Shown here: piece after piece, positions 1 to 7,304 of the stretch
How the letters are laid out: each line of letters starts with the position of its first letter
Position numbering within the stretch: position 1 is the stretch's first letter
Assembly (NCBI GenBank): GCA_038232935.1
Contig: JBBSMX010000128.1
Span: 1-12,105 of the forward strand
DNA: 12,105 bases
Direction of reading: 5' to 3'
Source of the DNA: JBBSMX01 sp038232935
GTDB taxonomy: Bacteria; Bacteroidota; Rhodothermia; Rhodothermales; JANQRZ01
Made by a program: the position numbers and the translations under genes
Notes under the pieces: model-generated
The model's database searches: none
Seen by the model: only the letters and a program-made list of their open reading frames with translations
Told to the model about the DNA's origin: nothing

Positions 1-3000
1 CCGTGGCGGGTCCCCGCCGCGAGCAGGCCGTCGTGGAGGCGGGCGACTTCGCGGCCCATCACGTCGTAGACGGACACGGTGACCGCTTGCGCCTCGGCCA
101 CTTCGAGCGCGAACTGCGCGCTCCGGCTGAACGGGTTCGGGAACAGCTCGCCGAGCGCGTACGGCCCGGCCAGGGCCGAGTCGTCCTCGTTGGCGACACC
201 CACGACGGACATCACCACGGCGATGTCCGTCACGAGGTTTTCCGGGTCGTTGGAGTAGACGGCGAGCAGCTCTTCGAACTCGCCGATCTCCAGATCGGTC
301 GCGTCGAAGGTGAGGGTGACGGTCTCGCTCTCGCCCACGTCGATGCTGCCCGAGGCAGGGTCCGCGCTCAGCCACGGGGCTGGCACGTCGAGTTGCGAGC
401 CGATCTGCCAGTCGAGGGCGCGGTCGCCATCGTTCGAGATCGTGATCTCAACGGTGCCGGTGCCGTCCGGTTCGACCGCGACGGCCACTTCGTCGTCGGA
501 GACCGTGACGGCCGGGCTCGGATCGAGTGGGTCGAGTACGAGGACGCGGCTCTCGACGCAGTCCGTGTTGGTGTCGGGCGCACACACCTCGACGTTCACG
601 GCCGCCGGCGTCGTGCCGATGGCGACATCGTCCACGAACCATCCTTCGCCGCCGATGCTGGTGTCCGTGCCGAGGCGGAAGCGGATGATGACGTCCTCGT
701 CTGCGTAGTCACTCAGATCGGCGACCGTCATGATGAAGCCGCCGCTCGATCCGGAGAACGCCATCCGGCCGCCGATCGGGTTTTGATACTGCGTGCTGAT
801 CGTGCTGTTGTACCCGTTCTCGACCATGTTCTCGCCGAGGTCTTCCCAGGTCGCCCCCTCGTCGGTCGAGATCTCCACGACGCCGCCGTCGAAGTTGGCC
901 TCGGTCACGTAGCGGTGCATGAACCGGAGCTCGGCCCCGTCGGTGAGGGAGACGGCTTCGGCGAGGGTGAGGTACTGGTCGGTGATGGAGGGGACATCCT
1001 GGGCGCGCCAGCCGGCGGAGCCGTCGGTGCCGTCGCCGTCGCCGAGGACCCAGTCGCTGGAGCCCGGGCCGTTCGTGGCCTCCCAGTTATCGCCTCCGTC
1101 CTCCATGTCGTCGGAGAAGAAGATCATCGTGGTGGTGCTGGCGTTGGCGAGCAGGCGGAACGTGCGGATCGTCTCCGAGCCGGTGGCGGCGTCGAAAGCG
1201 GGGAACGTCACGCGGCCATCCTCGAACGTGCCGCCGTCGCTGGCTGAGCCAGCGACGTAGAGGGCGTCATCCGGGACCGGTGCCGAGATGACGACGTCCG
1301 AGAGGGGATCGCGGGCCGTGCCGTTGCCGAAGGTGAGGGTGTAGTCGATGAACTCGTAGTTGTTGACGGGATCGGGCGTAGCCGTCACCTCGAGGAAGCG
1401 GCCGAAGCCGGGCGGGAGGTCGAAGGCTTCGGTCTCGTCGCCGGTGCTGTTGGGGCTGCCCTGGCTGGCGCTGAAGCCGACGCCGCGCTTGGCGAAGGCC
1501 TCCCAGATGAAGGGCGCGTTGGCCCCTTCGTAGAGCGCTTCGTCGGCGGCGAGGATGGCGTCGCGGCCCGTGACGAAGCCGGGGCTACACGGCTGCATCT
1601 TGAGCGCCTCGGTGACGAGCTGGAGGGCGACGTTGTTGCCGCCGGTGCCGTTGTAGAGGTCGGGGTCGAAGCCGTAGATGTCGATGAGATTCCAGGTCAT
1701 CTCCCAGATCGTCGTGGCCCACATGAAGCCGACGCCGTGGGGGATCGCGAGGCTGCCGATGTCACCGTAGGTGAAGGCGTTGATGCCCATGTCGGTGGAG
1801 TAGCGGGCGGGGCGAATGCCGGGGCCGTTCGGGGCTTGGTTGAGCACGTAGGTCCCGATGCCGCGGCCCATCTCGGGCGTATCACCTGGCTGCATCGACA
1901 GCATGAGGCCATACCAGTCGCTCCAGCCCTCGCCCATCTGCTCGCTGTTACCGAGGCACTGGTCCGTGTTAGGGCCGCCGGTGATGCGGATCGAGACGCC
2001 GTGGCCGACCTCGTGAACGATGATGCCGTTGTCGAAGTCCCCGTCGCGTTGGGGATTCCCCGACCAGAGGTACATCTCGATGCGGGAGATGCCGCCGTCG
2101 GACGAGCGGAAGTAGCGGGCGTTGTTGATGTCGCTGCCGTCCTGCCCTTCGGCGCGGAGGGCGTCGCCGCCGAGCCCCTCGCCGGAGACGTTGGTCTCCT
2201 GGAAGTTCCCGCTGACTTCGTCGAAGCCGTACTGGAAGAGGACGTCGTGGATGAGGTTGTTCCAGTAGAACAGGTTCGCCACGGCGGCCGGGCGGTACTG
2301 GCTGGGCGGCAGGGTGAAGTCGAGGGGGAAGTCGAAGTCGAGCTCCTCGCCGCCGTCGGGCTGGGCGTCGGTGCCGTTGGGGCCGCCGGCGCCGCTGGCG
2401 TCGATGTAGGCCCAGGTATTATTCCCGCGTGTGATCGTGTACTGCTGGCTGCCGGTGTCGTGCCAGCCCATCGGCGAGGCGACGGGATCGGCCGGGCTGG
2501 TGACGAGCGTGCGCTCCCCGAAGTTCGGGCTCTCGAGGGGGCTGTCGAAGACGCGGTAGGAGCCGCCTCCGCCGGAGCGGAGGGCTGCGGTGCCGCCCTC
2601 GGGCAGCGCCATCGGCGCCTGCCACTCGGCGGCGGGCGCGAGGGGCGCGAGGTTGACAGCGGTGCCGGCGGGGAGACCCCAGTAGTCGTTGACCACCTGA
2701 TCCCATTCTAGCAACACCTCGCCCGTCGCGGCGTCCACGCGGACCGTCCAAACGTGGTTCGGCTCCTCGACCTCGACATCCCACGCGAGCCGGACGGTTT
2801 TGGCGTGGGGCTGGTAGATGAGCTTCGCCGGGATCGGAGCCGTCGAGGCGCCGCCGCCGGAGAACGTCGCGGCACGATTCGCGCCGCCCTTGCGCTCCTG
2901 CACCATCAGCGGCTCGGTGAGACTCAGCCCGAGGTGCTCGACGGAGGTGGCGATGGCGGCCTCGGCGCTGAGCGAGGGCGTGGAGGCCACGTTGGACGCC

Positions 3001-3305
3001 GCAAGGCCGGGGACGAACGAGCCGCCGGCCAGCAGCACGCGCCCATCGCGCATCACGTTGACAGTGATCCGGGCGTCGGCCACCTCGATGCCGTCCTGGA
3101 CCTGCTGGAAGTAGACGTGCGTGACCCCACTCTGCTTGCTTGTATATGCGTCGGTGACGGCCGCCTCGCCGATGGCGCTGTTGTCGATTCCGAACCGGTC
3201 GGCGTGCTGCTGGAGGTACTGGCGGGCCGTCTGGATCTGGGCACTCTGGGCCCAAGCCAGGGACGGAAGGAGGAGCCCAACGAGGAGCAGAAGCAAGCGT
3301 CTCAT
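1..3305 (-). CDS. Secreted M36 (fungalysin-type) metallopeptidase with T9SS sorting domain, partial at 3' end
   Basis: Zinc endopeptidase expected to be exported by Sec and then the type IX system. 1101 codons are visible without a stop; the C-terminus runs off the left edge. The start is at 3305, opening MRRLLLLLVGLLLPSLAWAQ, a clear signal peptide with probable cleavage after AWA. Order of regions: propeptide (FTP/PepSY-like, about 45-205); catalytic domain with the M36-type stretch NLIHDVLFQYGF near 343 and HEVGH at 431-435; EGWSDW with E459 as the likely third zinc ligand; and an end-of-domain stretch FIWEAFAKRGVG near 600. Then come a DUF11-like beta domain (about 636-696), a jelly-roll-like region (about 726-903), an Ig-like 'choice-of-anchor' region (about 915-1040), and a sorting domain starting near 1050 with ELFPNPFS and VSVYDVMGREVARL. 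There is no Shine-Dalgarno sequence. Family assignment is firm; boundaries of the accessory domains are approximate. Confidence 0.93.
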   Translation of the reverse strand, partial: MRRLLLLLVGLLLPSLAWAQSAQIQTARQYLQQHADRFGIDNSAIGEAAVTDAYTSKQSGVTHVYFQQVQDGIEVADARITVNVMRDGRVLLAGGSFVPGLAASNVASTPSLSAEAAIATSVEHLGLSLTEPLMVQERKGGANRAATFSGGGASTAPIPAKLIYQPHAKTVRLAWDVEVEEPNHVWTVRVDAATGEVLLEWDQVVNDYWGLPAGTAVNLAPLAPAAEWQAPMALPEGGTAALRSGGGGSYRVFDSPLESPNFGERTLVTSPADPVASPMGWHDTGSQQYTITRGNNTWAYIDASGAGGPNGTDAQPDGGEELDFDFPLDFTLPPSQYRPAAVANLFYWNNLIHDVLFQYGFDEVSGNFQETNVSGEGLGGDALRAEGQDGSDINNARYFRSSDGGISRIEMYLWSGNPQRDGDFDNGIIVHEVGHGVSIRITGGPNTDQCLGNSEQMGEGWSDWYGLMLSMQPGDTPEMGRGIGTYVLNQAPNGPGIRPARYSTDMGINAFTYGDIGSLAIPHGVGFMWATTIWEMTWNLIDIYGFDPDLYNGTGGNNVALQLVTEALKMQPCSPGFVTGRDAILAADEALYEGANAPFIWEAFAKRGVGFSASQGSPNSTGDETEAFDLPPGFGRFLEVTATPDPVNNYEFIDYTLTFGNGTARDPLSDVVISAPVPDDALYVAGSASDGGTFEDGRVTFPAFDAATGSETIRTFRLLANASTTTMIFFSDDMEDGGDNWEATNGPGSSDWVLGDGDGTDGSAGWRAQDVPSITDQYLTLAEAVSLTDGAELRFMHRYVTEANFDGGVVEISTDEGATWEDLGENMVENGYNSTISTQYQNPIGGRMAFSGSSGGFIMTVADLSDYADEDVIIRFRLGTDTSIGGEGWFVDDVAIGTTPAAVNVEVCAPDTNTDCVESRVLVLDPLDPSPAVTVSDDEVAVAVEPDGTGTVEITISNDGDRALDWQIGSQLDVPAPWLSADPASGSIDVGESETVTLTFDATDLEIGEFEELLAVYSNDPENLVTDIAVVMSVVGVANEDDSALAGPYALGELFPNPFSRSAQFALEVAEAQAVTVSVYDVMGREVARLHDGLLAAGTRH

Positions 3306-3594
3306 AGAACGAAGGTTTGAGGAGGGTACACGAAGCGTAGAGCGTGCGGCCAAGAAACCGCACGAGGCGTTACGCAGAGCAGCCCATACCACAACCCCAC
3401 CTACTCCCCGCCATGCAGAAGCCGCGCCGCGGCCCCGAATATAGGGCAAGGCCCTGCTACCGTAAAGGAGCAGGTTAAGATATTCCGAATTGCCAGCGAC
3501 CTCGCGTGCTGCAGTCCCACCACGGAGCCGAACGCTCGCACGAGAGCGGTTGGGGCTATCGCGTGCGGTGCAGGGGAGGGCGTAGGCCTCGCCG
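3306..3594. other. Intergenic region between M36 peptidase and small acidic protein gene
   Basis: About 290 bases without a credible gene. It holds the peptidase leader and the possible -7 element at 3436-3443. A six-base inverted repeat (CCTGCT/AGCAGG, 3453-3474, ten-base loop) and a small CGCTC/GAGCG hairpin near 3535 are present. Neither is followed by a T-run, so I do not call them terminators. Confidence 0.4.
3436..3443 (-). promoter_or_regulatory. Possible -7 element for the M36 peptidase gene
   Basis: On the minus strand this reads TATATTCG, five of six matches to the Bacteroidota -7 consensus TAnnTTTG. It lies about 130 bases before the start codon. A TTT, not the expected TTG, sits about 20 bases upstream. 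A near-identical TATATTCC precedes recG. Weak evidence only. Confidence 0.25.
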
Positions 3595-3918
3595 CTAGCC
3601 GAGGTCGGGGTTCTTCCAGTCCCCGTTTTCTATCTCCGATTCCACGATGTACCCGCCTTCGAGCGCCTGCTCGATCTGGCCTTCGATGTCGACCTCGGCC
3701 TGCTCTTCGATCCGCTCCAGGATGCGCTCGGCTTCTTGCTCGCTCTGCTCCAGCACGACCATTGCGGCGAACCGCGCGCCCTCGCCGCTGCCCGCCCCGC
3801 CCATCGGTGCGATCTGTACGACACGCCAGCCTTCACGGAGGTCTTTGTTAACAGAAGTCAGCCCCTGTGTGCCGTTAGTGCCGGTGGTGACGATGAGGAC
3901 CTTCTGGGTAGCATTCAT
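3595..3918 (-). CDS. Small acidic protein of unknown function (107 aa)
   Basis: I do not recognise a named family with confidence. The N-terminal half is a compact alpha/beta-looking stretch: KVLIVTTGTNGTQGL, then LREGWRVVQIAPMGGAGSGEG, then hydrophobic AAMVVLEQ. The 'GW-V-QIAPMGG...VVLE' pattern recalls DUF4177-like proteins, but that is only a resemblance. Residues 57-90 are very rich in Glu and look like an amphipathic helix. There is no signal peptide or membrane segment, so it is probably cytosolic. The frame is open upstream to 4065, but I prefer the ATG at 3918. Codons before it encode an unlikely Pro/Thr-rich stretch, and an AT-rich promoter-like TTATTTG lies at 3947-3953 inside that extension. 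It is downstream of creD by about 150 bases, probably a separate unit. Confidence 0.75.
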   Translation of the reverse strand: MNATQKVLIVTTGTNGTQGLTSVNKDLREGWRVVQIAPMGGAGSGEGARFAAMVVLEQSEQEAERILERIEEQAEVDIEGQIEQALEGGYIVESEIENGDWKNPDLG

Positions 3919-3946
3919 AAGAAAAGCGGAGCGGGTGGGTGATAGA

Positions 3947-3956
3947 CAAATAATAA
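3947..3956 (-). promoter_or_regulatory. Possible -7 element for the 107-aa protein gene
   Basis: The minus strand reads TTATTATTTG in otherwise GC-rich DNA, resembling TAnnTTTG/TTAnTTTG. A TTG at 3971-3969 is too close (about 12 bases) for the usual 19-base spacing, so only the -7 half is supported. It would give a leader of about 20 bases to the ATG at 3918. Confidence 0.22.
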
Positions 3957-4069
3957 GCCCCCCTGCTTCAACGTCCACTACCCCGCATGTTAAGCTGAAG
4001 CTTTTAGATAGAGTAGACGCCATAGGGGTGTGCGTCGGTGTACCCGGCCCAACGGGGTTCGGCATAGGA

Positions 4070-5332
4070 TCATGTGGAAGGTATCGGCGACGGAGCAGGC
4101 TGCGGATCGGGACGGCTGAACACCTGCTCCCAGTCGAGCCGGCCGGTGAGCTGCATCGCGCCGAAGAGCGTCGCCACGCACAGCACCGTCACCGTTAGCC
4201 CGGTCGCCCCGTCGAGGAAGAACGTGTAGGCGAACCCGACGAGGTAGACGAGCTGCGCTCCGCCGACCTCGACGAGCGCGAACCTCGCCCCGGTCACGAG
4301 CCGCATGTACGAGACGACGAGGCCGACCGAGACGACCGAGCAGAGGGCGACGGCCGCGTGCACGGAGATGTGGTCGACGAGGTAAGCGAGCAGGAGGTGG
4401 AAGGCGAAGAACGCCGCGCCGAGGAAGAAGTAGTGCATCGGGTGGAGGCGGACGCCGCGCATGAGGCTGAGCAGGAAGAGGATGAAGAAGAACAGGAAGA
4501 GCGAGACGGGCGCGAAGAAGGTCACCCGGCTCACCCACGGGCCGGGGTTGAGCTTCTCGGGGAGCGCCAGCCCCAGCCCGGCGTCGGCGACGAGGTTGGT
4601 GTAGCGCCACGTGAGCGTCCACCCGTCGCCGTGGCGCGCCTTCTCCGTCGCGGCGAGGGTGCCCGCCGGGAAATCGATCCGGTCGAAGTCCGTCGTGAGC
4701 GCGAGCCGGAAGTCGCGGACCTGCTGCGTCTGCTCGCCGAACGTGTACTGCCACGTCTCGACGCCCTGCGACCGGTAGGCGACGCGGAACGCGACCGTCT
4801 CCCCCGGCCCGACCTCGACCTCCCGCACGGCCATGCCGTTCCCCACCGCCGCATCGTCCACCGGCTCGCCGTCGACGACGAAGTCGAACCCGTCGAGGAC
4901 GGGCGCGCCTTCGGGGAAGCGGTAGCGGATCCGGTAGCGGGTGGGCGTGTCGCCGTCGTTGCGGATCGCGTAGCGGCCGGCGAAGTCGGCCTCATAGGTC
5001 GCGTACCACAGCAGTCCTTTCTTGCGGTGTTCGAGGGCGAGGCCGACGCGGAGGTCGCTCGCCGCGAGCGGGTGCGGCTCGGTGCGGACGCGCTCCACGG
5101 TCTCCGTCGTCTGCTTCCCGTCGACCACCTGGTAGACCGTCTCTTCGTACGGAATGATCTCTTCGACGAGGGGCGCGTGCTGCACCTGCCGGCCGCCCCA
5201 CAGCTCGCCGACGGCGCTGCGGAGCGTGGAGTCCTGCTCGTGGGTGCGGACGGTGACGGCACCGCCGAGGATGAACCACGCGACCGACGTGCAGCCGAAG
5301 ATGAAGGCGATGGCGATGATGTGTTTGAGCAT
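4070..5332 (-). CDS. creD: Inner-membrane protein of the CreD family
   Basis: CreD-family (pfam06123) inner-membrane protein, 420 aa, close to the usual family length. An N-terminal membrane helix (about 4-26) is followed by a large extracytoplasmic beta-rich region (about 30-265). Five C-terminal membrane segments follow: about 270-291, 297-318, 324-344, 358-373 and 378-396. The family-typical stretch RGVRLHPMHYFFLGAAFFAF (292-311) and a terminal GRLDW (397-401) are clear. CreD proteins are linked to envelope integrity and, in some gammaproteobacteria, to the CreBC regulon; their biochemical role is unknown. Here no CreB or CreC is present. The gene follows the prenyltransferase gene on the same strand after a 61-base pyrimidine-rich gap with no visible terminator, so co-transcription is likely. 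The candidate 17-bp operator at 6191-6207 would then control both. Confidence 0.88.
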   Translation of the reverse strand: MLKHIIAIAFIFGCTSVAWFILGGAVTVRTHEQDSTLRSAVGELWGGRQVQHAPLVEEIIPYEETVYQVVDGKQTTETVERVRTEPHPLAASDLRVGLALEHRKKGLLWYATYEADFAGRYAIRNDGDTPTRYRIRYRFPEGAPVLDGFDFVVDGEPVDDAAVGNGMAVREVEVGPGETVAFRVAYRSQGVETWQYTFGEQTQQVRDFRLALTTDFDRIDFPAGTLAATEKARHGDGWTLTWRYTNLVADAGLGLALPEKLNPGPWVSRVTFFAPVSLFLFFFILFLLSLMRGVRLHPMHYFFLGAAFFAFHLLLAYLVDHISVHAAVALCSVVSVGLVVSYMRLVTGARFALVEVGGAQLVYLVGFAYTFFLDGATGLTVTVLCVATLFGAMQLTGRLDWEQVFSRPDPQPAPSPIPST

Positions 5333-5393
5333 GGCTTTTTAAAGGGGAAGGGGTGAGGGGGAACGGGTAAAAGGGAGCGCGGCGGAATCCGTC

Positions 5394-6185
5394 TCAGCGT
5401 TCGCACCCGATGGCCGTAGGGGCGCAGCGTGCCGTGTCCAGGTGGGGAATGCTATGCTGCGGAGGCACCGCGCTGTGTTCGAGTCCCGCGCCGCCGCCGA
5501 GCCCACCGAAGCGACGCGTGCGCCGGTGGAAGTCGGCAACGGCCGCCGCGAGGTCGGACGCGGTGAAGTCGGGCCAGAGGGTGGCGAGGAAGAGGAGTTC
5601 GGCGTAGGCGCACTCCCATAGCAGGAAGTCGCTCAGCCGCTGCTCGCCGCCGGTGCGGACGAGGAGGTCCACGTCCGGCGCACTCGGGCTGTGGATCGCC
5701 TCGGCGAGGGCAGCGGCGAAGTCGGCGCGGGTCAGCGTGTCGCCGCGCAGGCGGGCGGCGGCACGGCAGAGGGCGTCGCGCGCGGAGTAGTCCACGGCGA
5801 TGCGGAGGTGCAGTCCGCTCCCACGCCGCGTCTCCCATTCGGCCCGCGCGATGGCCGCGCGCACCGACGAGGGCAGCCGGTCCCGCCGGCCGATCACGCT
5901 CAGCCGTACGTCGCCCCGCTTGAGCCGGGCGATCTCGGCGAGGAGGAAGCGGCGGAGCAGCCCCATCAGCGCAGCCACCTCCGCCGTCGGCCGTTTCCAG
6001 TTGTCCGACGAGAACGCGTAGAGCGAGAGCGTCCCGATCCCCAATTCTGGTGCGGCTTCGACGATGCGCCGTACGGTCTCGACGCCGGCGCGGTGACCGT
6101 CGGTGCGGGGACGGCGCTGTGCCTGCGCCCACCGGCCGTTGCCGTCCATGATGAGTGCGATGTGTAGATTGGATACGGCTTTCAT
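5394..6185 (-). CDS. uppS: Polyprenyl diphosphate synthase, UppS family (cis-prenyltransferase)
   Basis: Cis-prenyltransferase of the undecaprenyl diphosphate synthase family. It condenses isopentenyl diphosphate onto farnesyl diphosphate to make the lipid carrier for peptidoglycan and other envelope polymers. Length is 263 aa. Visible motifs: HIALIMDGNGRWA with catalytic D14; GHR at 30-32; LYAFSSDNWKRP at 55-66; and DLLVRTGGEQRLSDFLLWE at 173-191, including R177, E181, R183 and S185. WPDF at 204-207 is also family-typical. Two oddities stand out. The usual NYGGR region reads DYSARD (132-137). The last 35 residues form a Pro/Cys-containing tail beyond the normal end. This may be a second UppS paralogue, not the housekeeping copy; that is inference. 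A 17-bp palindromic site ends six bases before the start codon. Confidence 0.9.
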   Translation of the reverse strand: MKAVSNLHIALIMDGNGRWAQAQRRPRTDGHRAGVETVRRIVEAAPELGIGTLSLYAFSSDNWKRPTAEVAALMGLLRRFLLAEIARLKRGDVRLSVIGRRDRLPSSVRAAIARAEWETRRGSGLHLRIAVDYSARDALCRAAARLRGDTLTRADFAAALAEAIHSPSAPDVDLLVRTGGEQRLSDFLLWECAYAELLFLATLWPDFTASDLAAAVADFHRRTRRFGGLGGGAGLEHSAVPPQHSIPHLDTARCAPTAIGCER

Positions 6186-6190
6186 AAACT

Positions 6191-6207
6191 ACTTTGTAAT
6201 GTAAAGT
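6191..6207. promoter_or_regulatory. Candidate operator, copy 1 (upstream of uppS-creD)
   Basis: Plus strand ACTTTGTAATGTAAAGT; minus strand ACTTTACATTACAAAGT. It is an imperfect palindrome with perfect five-base outer arms (ACTTT/AAAGT). The minus-strand reading matches the plus-strand reading of the site at 7288-7304 in all seven bases of the left arm and all six of the right arm, differing only in the central four. It sits between the regulator gene's terminator and the uppS start. A repressor here would block initiation or early elongation. No clear -33/-7 pair could be placed for uppS. Confidence 0.6.
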
Positions 6208-6222
6208 TTATAGAGATCAGAA

Positions 6223-6250
6223 AAGCGGAGGGCTGCGATGCTCTCCGCTT
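6223..6250 (-). terminator. Intrinsic terminator after the regulator gene
   Basis: An eight-base perfect stem (AAGCGGAG/CTCCGCTT) with a 12-base loop. On the minus strand the distal arm runs directly into TTTTC. It starts eight bases after the regulator stop codon and would end the membrane protein-regulator transcript, making uppS-creD a separate unit. Confidence 0.7.
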
Positions 6251-6257
6251 CGTGCGT

Positions 6258-6593
6258 TTACCGCCGGGCCGTCTGGATGATGGCCTCCATCTGGTCGAGG
6301 TAGGCTTCGAGCGCGGTCCGGCCTGACGGGGTCAGCTCGTACTCGGTGCGCGGCGTGCGGTCGTCGAAGAACTTGCGGCAGGCGATGTAGCCGGCGTCTT
6401 CGAGCTTGCGGGCATGGACGCTGAGGTTGCCGTCCGACGTGCCGAGCACGGCCTTGAGGTCGTTGAACGCCATCGCCCCGCCCGCCGCCAGCGCGCTGAC
6501 GATCCCGAGCCGCATCCGCTCGTGGATGAGCTTGTCGAGATCGGGCGCGGGCGTCATTGCTTCGCTGCGCTTGGCCTGGGTCATCTTTGCCAT
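6258..6593 (-). CDS. Winged-helix transcriptional regulator (HTH_34-like)
   Basis: Small DNA-binding regulator, 111 aa, essentially one winged-helix domain. Helices run from about 21 to 50, and the likely recognition helix is in TSDGNLSVHARKLEDAGYI (52-70). The wing is KFFDDRTPRTEYELT (74-88), followed by a dimerisation-type C-terminal helix (GRTALEAYLDQMEAII). This pattern fits the HTH_34 group near ArsR/PadR/MarR folds. No metal-binding Cys cluster is seen and the effector is unknown. The start is taken at 6593: the ATG falls one base after the TGA of the upstream membrane-protein gene, implying translational coupling. An in-frame ATG at 6656 would overlap that gene by about 60 bases. By position it is the obvious candidate to bind the paired 17-bp sites at 6191-6207 and 7288-7304. 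Confidence 0.88.
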   Translation of the reverse strand: MAKMTQAKRSEAMTPAPDLDKLIHERMRLGIVSALAAGGAMAFNDLKAVLGTSDGNLSVHARKLEDAGYIACRKFFDDRTPRTEYELTPSGRTALEAYLDQMEAIIQTARR

Positions 6594-6594
6594 G

Positions 6595-7269
6595 TCACCC
6601 TCCGTGTCGTAATGCGATGTAGAGCCCGAACGCGATCTGGAGCCCGCCGAAGCCAAGCGCCATGAACGCGGTGCCCCACACGGCAGGTGCGAGGAGGGCG
6701 AGCGCGCCGAGCAGCATAAAGCAGCCGCCCATGAGTGGGACGAGCCGGACCGAGAACATCCCCGCGGCCACGACCCCCGCGCCGTAGAGCATCAGCCACA
6801 GCCCCGGCAACAGTCGCAGGCTCGCCGTCGCCTCGACCGCCCCGCGCCGGACGAAGTATTCGTTCGTCGGGCCGATGTCGAACCCATAGACGGCGAGCGT
6901 GAGGGCGATGCCGGCGAGCACGGCGGGGAGGAGGCCGAGGAGGAACTTGCGGCCCTGCCCGCTGAGGAGCGGAGCCTCCGACTGCCGCGCCTTCCGCGCC
7001 GTCGCCCACGCCCCGATGGCGATGCCGACGAGCGCCTCGGCTGCCCACACCCGCATCCACCCGACGACGGTCAGCTGCTGGGCCGCGAGCAGGGCCGCGC
7101 CGAGTGCGGTCACGCCCATCGCGACGCCGCCCCAGCCGGGGACGGCGGTGAACGTCGCCGTGCGCTGCATCGTCTCGCGGATGTAGCGAAGCTGGGAAGC
7201 GGCGCGGTCATCGAGCGGGACAGCAGGCTGCGCGCGGCGGAGCGTCGGACGGTCTTGTTTCATAGGCAT
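6595..7269 (-). CDS. Six-helix integral membrane protein, partner of the winged-helix regulator
   Basis: Membrane protein of unknown function, 224 aa. About 43 N-terminal cytosolic residues include LRYIRETMQRTATFTAVPGW, a signature I associate with uncharacterised proteins found next to small winged-helix regulators. Six hydrophobic segments follow, at about 44-64, 68-90, 109-128, 152-171, 175-195 and 199-218. No catalytic motif or transporter signature is visible. ATG codons at 7269 and 7263 are both possible; the longer is given. The stop lies one base before the regulator ATG, so the two form a tight operon. The promoter at 7299-7328 is overlapped by a 17-bp palindrome. A sensor or anti-regulator role is plausible but only inferred from linkage. 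Confidence 0.82.
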   Translation of the reverse strand: MPMKQDRPTLRRAQPAVPLDDRAASQLRYIRETMQRTATFTAVPGWGGVAMGVTALGAALLAAQQLTVVGWMRVWAAEALVGIAIGAWATARKARQSEAPLLSGQGRKFLLGLLPAVLAGIALTLAVYGFDIGPTNEYFVRRGAVEATASLRLLPGLWLMLYGAGVVAAGMFSVRLVPLMGGCFMLLGALALLAPAVWGTAFMALGFGGLQIAFGLYIALRHGG

Positions 7270-7287
7270 GGTCGTGATTCGTGAAGA

Positions 7288-7304
7288 ACTTTACGATGCA
7301 AAGT
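7288..7304. promoter_or_regulatory. Candidate operator, copy 2 (upstream of membrane protein-regulator operon)
   Basis: Plus strand ACTTTACGATGCAAAGT, an imperfect palindrome with five-base arms, matching copy 1 (6191-6207, minus strand) outside the central four bases. It overlaps the last six bases of the -7 element of the promoter at 7299-7328 and extends to the expected transcription start. This placement suits autorepression by the operon's own winged-helix regulator. I found no third copy in the window. Confidence 0.62.

Noticed and set aside
3..1247. A 414-codon plus-strand frame opposite the M36 C-terminal domains
   Set aside because: Antisense shadow; composition is Val/Gly/Asp/Glu/Arg repetitive and without domains.
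2419..3363. A 314-codon minus-strand frame overlapping the M36 gene
   Set aside because: It is Arg/Pro-rich with no motifs, and lies in a different frame of a gene with a signal peptide and complete propeptide.
3453..3474. Six-base stem (CCTGCT/AGCAGG) as a terminator for the 107-aa protein gene
   Set aside because: Short stem, ten-base loop and no T-run on the minus strand, and more than 100 bases after the stop codon.
3990..4010. AAGCT/AGCTT inverted repeat between creD and the small protein gene
   Set aside because: Two-base loop is not a stable RNA hairpin, and no T-run follows; no other copy suggests an operator.
3919..4065. N-terminal extension of the 107-aa protein to an ATG at 4065
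   Set aside because: The extension encodes an unstructured Pro/Thr/Ser stretch and contains a promoter-like AT-rich element; the ATG at 3918 gives a coherent domain.
6594..6656. Longer start of the winged-helix regulator at 6656
   Set aside because: It would overlap the membrane-protein gene by about 60 bases with Ser/Arg-rich sequence; the ATG at 6593 abuts the upstream stop.
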